Below, in pieces: positions 56,808 to 64,000 of a stretch of DNA of 64,000 nt. This DNA comes from Luidia sarsii (Eukaryota > Echinodermata > Asteroidea > Paxillosida > Luidiidae): assembly GCA_949987565.1 (NCBI GenBank), contig OX465115.1:3057959-3121958 (forward strand). Reading direction: 5' to 3'. Position 1 is the first letter of the stretch. The number at the start of each line of letters is the position of its first letter. Under the pieces are notes generated by a model. The model made no database searches, was not told the DNA's origin, and saw nothing but the letters and a program-made list of their open reading frames with translations. Made by a program: the position numbers and the translations under genes.

Positions 56808-58237
56808 ATGGCGATGGCCGCCTCAACTTATCTCGTGCCGCTTGCTCTGGCGTTCTTGGCTTCCTCGCTGCTTGTCAGGGGGGAGTCCTGCGGCGCCATG
56901 ACCCACGCCGAGCCGGGAGACGATTTCGCCTCGCTTTGGGCGAAGACGATCGCCAACTTCGAGGCCAACTGCCGTGGAAAGAAGAAACACCAGAGTGAAG
57001 TCAGCGGAGGTGAGCATTGATTTCCCAAGTTCCAAATCTGTTTACTTCTGTTTTTCGTTCATCAAAATTCTTTGTCTGTTTTCCTTCATTTTTTAACTTA
57101 AATTGAAAACCCTGTATCCACATCAAAGGGAAGGCACCAATGGTATGCTTTAGTTACAAGGATCATCTTTTTTTTTAACCTGGAGGCGTAGCTTACCCAG
57201 AGCACAATGCTGACATCCAAAATGGGCGTATTATTGGAATACAAAGCTCGGAGGATTGAAGAAGTGGAGTAAATAATTATTTGAATAAAATTGCTCAGCT
57301 TGACAACAGTATTACCCATGACAAGACACGGTAAAAGAGACGGCTCATTTTATCTTACAATTTCCTTTTTCCAGTCGTCACTGCGATTTCCCATCCAACG
57401 CAAGCGAACGCCTCGAGCGAGTGTCGCCGGAAAGGCCAGCATCTGTGTGAGCTGTGGGAACTGGAGGCAGAGAACGTCACATCACTGCCCCAGCACGTCT
57501 CCTTGTGGTACGCCGTACCTGACAGCCAGGTCATCTTGATTGGCAGCGTGGTAACCTATCATGGACTACCGGTAACAAGTCCCTCTATGGGCGTCTGCTG
57601 CTTGGGAGCGTTCATCAACCCCCAGGATCCCTTTATGACACCTGCTATGCACACAATTGACGACCGCGATGGAATGAAGAATTCATGTTCTGAACTGGGA
57701 GCGCATTTGTGCACACTTCCCGAAATCAAAGCGGCATACTTACGAGGCTACCGTCTCCTTAGTGAGTGGTTTTATTTTGCTATTCCAAATCGTGATGCAA
57801 GTTTGTTCCACGATGGATGCGGTACTTACATAGGCGACGAATGCTACGAGGGGATTGTGGCATCTACACCCCGACCTTCTCCAAAGACGCGCGTGTGCTG
57901 CTGTCCGGATCTCTACAACTTACGACCTGTGAATCCCAACTATCCCATTATAACCAATGAGTCGTTCAGTGTGTCCGACCGCAACGGTATGATAAGTCGC
58001 TGCTCTGCCCTGTCCGCTCACCTCTGCACTCTGGATGAGCTGACAGCAGCATACCTGAGAGGCTACCGTCAGCCAATTTACGACTGGCTTTACTGCGCGG
58101 TTCCTGAGCGCGATGCCAAGATGTATGAAGACGGTTGCGGTAGATACAGCTCAGAACCCGGAGAATGTCATGATGGCACCGTAGCCAATACAGCACGACC
58201 TTTTGCACGAGCACGTGCATTCTGCTGCACGGAGTGA
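56808..58237 (+). CDS. Secreted three-repeat cysteine-rich protein B (novel family), 354 aa
   Basis: Exon 1 56808-57009 and exon 2 57375-58237, phase 1 junction (G|TC, Val68). Residues 1-67 are the signal peptide and shared leader. Repeat 1 is residues 84-143 (C-x7-C-ELWELEAENV ... WYAVPD ... GVCC). Repeat 2 is 172-244 (CSELGAHLCTLPEIKAAYLR ... FAIPNRD ... C-x7-CYEGIV ... VCCC). Repeat 3 is 277-352 (CSALSAHLCTLDELTAAYLR ... CAVPERD ... C-x9-CHDGTV ... FCC). The unit is C-x7-C at the start, an AAYLRGY helix-like stretch, an (A/V)P motif, and a closing CC. The unit is reminiscent of lectin or Link-type folds only in general pattern; I do not assign it. Potential N-glycosylation sites include NVT and NES. 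Intron 1 is short (365 bp) because it lacks a conserved block present in A and C. Confidence 0.85.
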
Positions 58238-58722
58238 TAATCAAACACGCGATACAGTCGCTTGAGAATTGAGATTCACTGAGGTTTCATGACAGTTACC
58301 ACTGATGTACCAAAACTCGCTTATTATTTACATTCAAGTATAAATGCTGGAAATTTGGAGAAAAAACCCAGCTAAGACAAAAAATTCCTAAAAAAACCCT
58401 TGTTATCTTATCTTTTCTAAAGTAGTAAGTCCCCAAATGGCACTGTAATTTTATAGCTAGCTTGAAGACAAAATCTTAAAGGTAAGCAGTTCACATAAAA
58501 ATTCTAGTTTCCACTGAAAGTTTCATCCTCTGCAAGTTGAACGAGCCACAACGCGTAAACGTATAGAGCGACCTATAGCCAATATACACGTATCATCTTT
58601 TCTTGGAGCGCGTGGTATGACATGCCAAGCGTGTACTTCAAAGCGGACATAAGCGGACTCTTTGTGCCAAGTGATAAAGGGGACGATAGAATCATTCTGT
58701 TTTGCACAGTCCTGTCCTTGTT

Positions 58723-58947
58723 TTAAAGCCCTTACACAACATTGGTAAGATCGAAAAACAGAAATATTCACAGGTTTACATGAAACTTATACAGTTTGAA
58801 GATAGCTGTAGTTTTCACGATTTTCTCGAGACTCGGTTGGCGGATTGAGCTGAAATTTTAACAGGTGTCCTATTTCATGCATATGTTGGATCAGTAAACG
58901 TATGGATGCAATCTTTGACCTCGACCAATGTTGTGTAGGGGCTTTAA
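58723..58947. mobile_element. TTAA MITE, CCCCTACACAACATTGG family, copy 5 (short)
   Basis: TTAAAGCCCTTACACAACATT to GTTGTGTAGGGGCTTTAA, with part of the interior missing. The paralogous site downstream of gene A (53175-53190) has a single TTAA and no element. Confidence 0.9.
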
Positions 58948-59049
58948 CGCCAATTACCAATCACTAAGACTATATTTTCGTTGCATCCGCAGTTTCGTGC
59001 CGAATCTCACTTCGATTAGGGCTACCCGTCTTTCAAGGAAAGATTGGTA

Positions 59050-59294
59050 AATTTTAAATATTTTTTTTTCCTTATCATTGTATCGAGTCTTCAATCATTT
59101 GATGATGAAATTCAATTTCAGTTTCTAAATGAAAGGGATTGCGGTGACACGTTAACATGTTAAGGAATGATCTCATCACATTTATTACATTCATTATCTT
59201 ATCTATCCTTGCAACTATCTATATTATTGGCTTACTTAAAATTATGTTTTCTCATTTTGTGATCTATGGCCTGATTGTATGTAGTGTAGTGTTA

Positions 59295-59332
<38 letters not shown>

Positions 59333-60730
59333 AATTGTTTGAATAATCTTACCCATTTTCCGAGGTTCTCTAAATATGTAAATCAGACAAAATGATGGTA
59401 GTTCACATCTTTGGCGAGATATCAACCACATGCATTCTCTTAACAATCAAAGTCAAAGTTGAACAGAAGAGCAAACAATTGAAAAACCTGATTTGGCATC
59501 AATATATAAATTGGTACATTATAATCCAAGATCAAATGCCATTTTTGGTGTTTCGGGTTTACTTGAAGCTATTCTTAATAATTGATTGAACTCATGCCCT
59601 AGAATTTGCCCTTTTTGATCTTATTATTAATTTCCATGAGGTTTTTATAGTGTATACCGATTTTCACCCACCCACTTTTGTATTATTGCCATCTGGCTAT
59701 TTGTGTATGAATATTATATTTATCAATATTCCCGTTTACGTGTACTTTTTGTGGATTTTGGTGAAATTCCAAATTGTTTCTCTCATTCTGTATAGATTTT
59801 GACGTTTTTTAAACTCATAAATAACTTCAATGGGGTATTCATATTGTATACCAATTTTCACATATCCACTTTTTTATTAGTGCCATTTTGCTATGTTTCC
59901 ATATATTAATCAATATTCCCGTTTACCTTTTATGGATTTTAGTGAAATTTGTTTGTATCAAATACCGTTAAAATCCTATATACCAAAATACTTATCATAT
60001 ATAATAGGTAGAGGGTCTGATGTTTCTATCTCAGCAGAACCTTCCTCAAAAGTCAAAAATTGAAAAACCTGATTTGGCATAACATTATTATGTTCAATGG
60101 CACATTACATTATGATCTAAGATCAAACGTAATTTTTGGTGTGTTTCTGGCTTTTTTGAAGCTATATTCAATTAATGAAATTTATGCCCGTAGTTATTGA
60201 GGGCGCTGTTCTTTATTTAAGTGTAATGTTTTAAAACTCAAATTTGTTTCACTCAATCGGAATAGATTTTCCCCTTTTTGATCTCATAATTGATTTCCAT
60301 GGGATATTCATAGTGTATACCGATTTTCACCTATCCACTTTTTTATTAGTGCAATATGGCTATATTTGTGCAGATATTTATCAATATTCCAGTTTTCTTT
60401 TGTGGATTTTAGTGAATTTTATATTCTATCAAAAACCGTAAAAATACTAATAAAAATACTAATGTATCAAAATACTAATCATAAATAATCTGAAGAGGGT
60501 TTGATGTTTCTATCCCAGCAGGACCTTCCTCAAAGTCTATCTGCCTTTCAGGTTTGTCCTGCTAGGATCAAAACGTCACGCTCGCTTTGTTTGGTAGATC
60601 TGCATTTTAGTCATTCAAGTTAAGATTATTCACACGATAACATATGACGGCATTAATCCTTTTAACACTTTTACTTGTTCTGCACTTTGCATTTTTTTAT
60701 GGTCAAGTTTGAATAAACCAGAACCATAAA
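59050..60730. repeat. Downstream repeat blocks of gene B
   Basis: Has a GATTGA microsatellite at about 59297-59331, then two or more blocks with TATACCGATTTTCACC, TCAATATTCCCGTTTAC and GGATTTTAGTGAA. The last segment, CAGCAGGACCTTCCTCAAAG to GTTTGAATAAACCAGAACCA (60500-60720), matches 54580-54800 behind gene A. No gene. Confidence 0.75.
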
Positions 60731-61582
60731 GTAGCTGCTCCCTGTGAGATCTTAGGCGTTTTATTGCTGGCTATGCATCTAAAGCGATCTTCTTACCTTC
60801 ACAAAGGCACGTACGTCTTTATCATTATTATTTTTTGGGGGGGTGGGCTTAAGCTTGGCTCTATATTTCTGATATTTTCAAGTTACTGTATATTTTTAAA
60901 AAGACTGATTGCGCGACCACTGTTTACGTGCCATCACGTGACTTATATTGGGTATTTGGTGCAGAACAGTGATGGAAACGTACAAAGAAGAATCCACTTT
61001 GCTCATTTCCACTCCTGTTCTGCAAAATGTAGGCCTATTGGTAAAATTTGTCTCCAGATGTTAGCTGTGAGTATACTTGAAGACATGAATGTAAGCAAAA
61101 GAATTAACCGCCAATAGCCATAACCATTAAAACACGTAGACTAGCATTTGACCAGATAAGTTGAATTTCAACTCTCGGCAGCACGACCTTACGCCTTAAA
61201 CAGTGTTTGTTTTATTGTCCCGTTTAAGTATTAAAGGTAGAGACTGCTGCGCCATCTCTGTGCTGAACAACAGTTGTATGTACATGTATATCGGCCTATA
61301 GCTCCCTGCTCTGTCCTGCTCCTATCGCATCAATTTACAATTTGAGACAATTAAGTGGTGCAGCCTTGACATCGTACATACATTTTTTAATGAAATAGGC
61401 TCGGCAGGAGCATTAGTTGACAAATCATTGATGTCGACGGGCGCTCGAATCAATTATAGGTGACGCGTCCTCCACGCTTCCCGCCCTGTGCTGGTATGGC
61501 TGGCCTTGCCAGAAGATTGTATTGTTGATACAGGTTTCCATGCCAACCTATTGACATAAACCATAAAAACGTGGACTGGTGG

Positions 61583-61592
61583 CGTATATAAG
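61583..61592 (+). promoter_or_regulatory. TATA box of repeat gene C
   Basis: CGTATATAAG replaces CTTATATAAG, and the CCAAT box is changed to CCATAAAAAC by loss of bases. Spacing to the ATG (61695) and the GGAGGG..CAGTGCGCATTC segment are otherwise kept. The sequence upstream (GGTATGGCTGGCCTTGCCAG) is closest to the ApeC gene 3 promoter. Confidence 0.7.
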
Positions 61593-61694
61593 ACCGGAGG
61601 GTTTCCGTCAGTGCGCATTCTTGTTTCTATCCTGCGAAGGGAAAGCGCTGAGTCGGTCGAAAGCAAAACGCGTGTAGCCATTACCGTGCGATCT

Positions 61695-63519
61695 ATGGCC
61701 ATGGCCTCCTCAGCGTTTCTAGTGACACTTGCTCTGGCAGTAGTCTTGGTTTCCTCGCTGCTCGTCAGCGGGCAATCCTGCGGCGCCATGACCCACGCCG
61801 AGCCGGGAGATGATTTCGCCTCGCTCATGGCGAAGACGATCGCCAACTTCGAGGCCAACTGCCGTGGAAAGAAGAAACATCAGAGTGAAGCCATGGAAGG
61901 TGGGTGGTGATTTCCCAAGTTCCAAATAGTTTTACTTCTTTTTTTAACAGTTTTCCTTCATTTTAGACTTAAATTTAAAACCCTTTATCCACTTCAAAGT
62001 GAAGGCCCCATTGGTATGTTTACGTTACAGGGATCATCTTTTTTCAAACATAACATATCCAGAGCACAGTGCGGACATCCAAATTGAGCGTATTATTAAA
62101 ATCTAAGGCTCGGTGGATTGAATAAATGGGGTAAATAATATTTGAATATAATTGCCCAGCTTGACTGCAGTATTCCCCCTTCACAAGACACGGTATAAAA
62201 ATATCATGGTACTAGCCTCCTAGCGGTAAAATATGTTGTTGTATGTTTCCATGAATGTGATGCGGTACGTCTTTTCGTACCGTATACATGTACTTTACAC
62301 ATTGTTCGGATTCATGACAGTCTTGCGGTGCTAGGTGCTGGTATATTATGTACAAGTGAACACTCTAGCCTTACCTCTTAGTGCTGGGCCGCTTGAACGG
62401 TAAACGAAACGACATCTCGGTACTATTTCTCACAAACAGCGACACCAGTCACAGCGTAACATGAAACGTGTCCTCTTCTCTTCCATGACAGATCGATGTA
62501 TTCCATAATCGATGCATACAACAAAACAGAGAAGGTATAAACAGTACCCTAAGCGTGCCATTGCATAAGGAGTCACTCGTTCATGTTTCTACTTCACATA
62601 GACAAGACGGCTCATGTTATCTTACAATTTCCTTTTTCCAGTCGTCACCACGATTTCCCATCCAACGCAAGCGAACGCATCGAACGAGTGTCGCCGGAAA
62701 GGCCAGCATCTGTGTGAGCTGTGGGAACTGGAGGCAGAGAACGTCACAACGCTGCCCCAGCACGTCTCCTTGTGGTACGCCGTACCTGACAGCCAGGTCA
62801 TCTTGAATGGCAGCGTGGTAACCTATCATGGACTACCGGTAACAAGTCCCTCTATGGGCGTCTGCTGCTTGGGAGCGTTCATCAACCCCCAGGATCCCTT
62901 TGTGACATCTGCTGTTCACAATATTGACGACCGCAGTGGAATGAAGAATTCATGTTCTGAACTGGGAGCACATCTGTGTACCCTGCCTGAAGTAAAGGCG
63001 GCATACTTACGAGGCTACGGTCTCCTTAGTGAGTGGTTTTATTTTGCTATTCCAAATCGTGATGCATGTTTGTACCACGATGGATGCGGTACTTACATAG
63101 GCGACGAATGCTACGAGGGGATTGTGGTATCTACACCCCGACCTCATCAAGAGGAGCACGTGTGCTGCTCTCCGAATCTCTACAACGCCCGACCTGTGAA
63201 TCTCAACTATCCCATTATAACCAACGAGTCGTTCAATGTGTCCGACCGCAACGGTATGATAAGTCGCTGCTCTGCACTGTCCGCTCACCTCTGCACTCTG
63301 GATGAGCTGACAGCGGCATACCTGAGAGGCTACCGTCAGCCAATTTACGACTGGCTTTACTTCGCTGTACCTGAGCGCGATGCCAAGATGTATGAAGACG
63401 GTTGCAGTACATATAGCTCAATTCCCACAGAATGCCACAATGGCACCGTAGCCCATACGACACGATCACCTACACGAGCACGTGCATTCTGCTGCACGGA
63501 GTTATGTTGCTTTGAGTGA
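61695..63519 (+). CDS. Secreted three-repeat cysteine-rich protein C (novel family), 360 aa
   Basis: Exon 1 61695-61899 and exon 2 62642-63519, phase 1. Signal peptide MAMASSAFLVTLALAVVLVS. The leader has the GQSCG, FASLMAK and SEAMEG variants found otherwise only in ApeC gene 1. Exon 2 has three full repeats (NECRRKGQHLCELWELEAEN ... GVCC; CSELGAHLCTLPEVKAAYLR ... CYEGIVV ... VCC; CSALSAHLCTLDELTAAYLR ... CHNGTVA ... FCC) and ends CTELCCFE, giving two more C-terminal Cys than gene B. NGS in repeat 1, NES and NVS before repeat 3 and NGT in repeat 3 are glycosylation candidates. An AATAAA begins two bases after the stop codon. Intron 1 carries the conserved block shared with gene A. Function unknown. 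Confidence 0.86.
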
Positions 63520-63599
63520 CAATAAAATTCGCCATAATATGCCAATATCAACCACACGTTTTTGCTAAACATTCGAAGTAATTTTATTCCATTCAAAGG

Positions 63600-64000
63600 T
63601 CAACTGAAGACCCGATTTGGCATTAAATGTGTTCATTGGTACATTATAATCCAAGATCAACGTATTTGTTTGTGTTTCAGGCTTATTTTAAGCTATTTTA
63701 ACTATTTCAATTTATGCCCTTAGTCATTGCGGGGCTGTGCTTTATCTAAGCGTAATGTTTTGGAAACTCGGATCTGTTTGTCTCATTCTGAATTTTTTCC
63801 CCCTTTTTATAGCCCTTTTCATAGTTTATACCGAGTTTCAGCCATTTGGCTATTTTGTGTATATATTCATCAATATTCCCGTTTACTTTTTGTGGATTTT
63901 AGTGAAATTCATATTTTATCAAATACCTTAAAAACATTATGCATCAAAATACTAATCATAAATAATGGGTAGTGGGTCCGATGTTTCAATCCCAGCAGGA
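63600..64000. repeat. Downstream repeat block of gene C, running off the window
   Basis: Same order as behind genes A and B: GATTTGGCATTAAATGTGTT, TTATACCGAGTTTCAGCCAT, TCAATATTCCCGTTTAC, GGATTTTAGTGAAATTCAT, ATCCCAGCAGGA at the edge. Confidence 0.75.

Overview
The window reads as nuclear DNA of an invertebrate deuterostome. Genes are split by GT-AG introns, the DNA is AT-rich and crowded with short foldback transposons and tRNA-derived SINEs, and three genes carry the ApeC (apextrin C-terminal) domain typical of echinoderms, hemichordates and amphioxus. The frequent TAGGCCTA-type palindrome makes me lean to an echinoderm or hemichordate, but the species cannot be fixed from sequence alone.

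1-20 kb holds three ordinary single-copy genes that can be assembled completely. They are a minus-strand SLC46-family transporter (310-5378, five exons, 466 aa), a minus-strand protein of unknown function with a basic patch and a C-terminal helical segment (9214-12303, three coding exons, 558 aa), and plus-strand NIP7, the 60S ribosome biogenesis factor (14111-19570, five exons, 180 aa). The last two are head to head. A CRE-containing minisatellite, a GGATATC minisatellite, two SINE families and several MITEs fill the gaps, including an 887-bp near-perfect foldback inside NIP7 intron 1. 19.6-25.2 kb has no gene that I can support.

25-64 kb is a cluster of six small secreted-protein genes. Three on the minus strand (25200-29065, 34323-37299, 40595-46228) encode ApeC proteins. 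Three on the plus strand (49675-52270, 56808-58237, 61695-63519) encode a protein family I do not recognise, made of three cysteine-rich repeats of about 60-75 residues in one exon. All six start with the same first exon: a signal peptide plus an almost invariant peptide of about 40 residues beginning SCGAMTHAEPGDDF. It ends in phase 1 and is spliced to phase-1 acceptors of either effector type. Four of the six (the third ApeC gene and all three repeat genes) also share one promoter module, and the plus-strand side carries two extra solo promoters and a decayed first exon. The picture is of a portable leader cassette (promoter plus secretion exon) joined to two unrelated extracellular effectors in a young, still-duplicating, probably immune-related cluster. 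The third ApeC gene has in addition gained a Thr-rich, mucin-like stalk through serial duplication of a phase-1 exon.

Functional link (inference): ApeC proteins of amphioxus are reported to bind bacterial peptidoglycan, and SLC46 transporters of animals include carriers of muropeptides, so two parts of a peptidoglycan-sensing economy may lie within about 20 kb. The shared leader suggests that the unknown repeat family is co-secreted with ApeC proteins, perhaps by the same cells.
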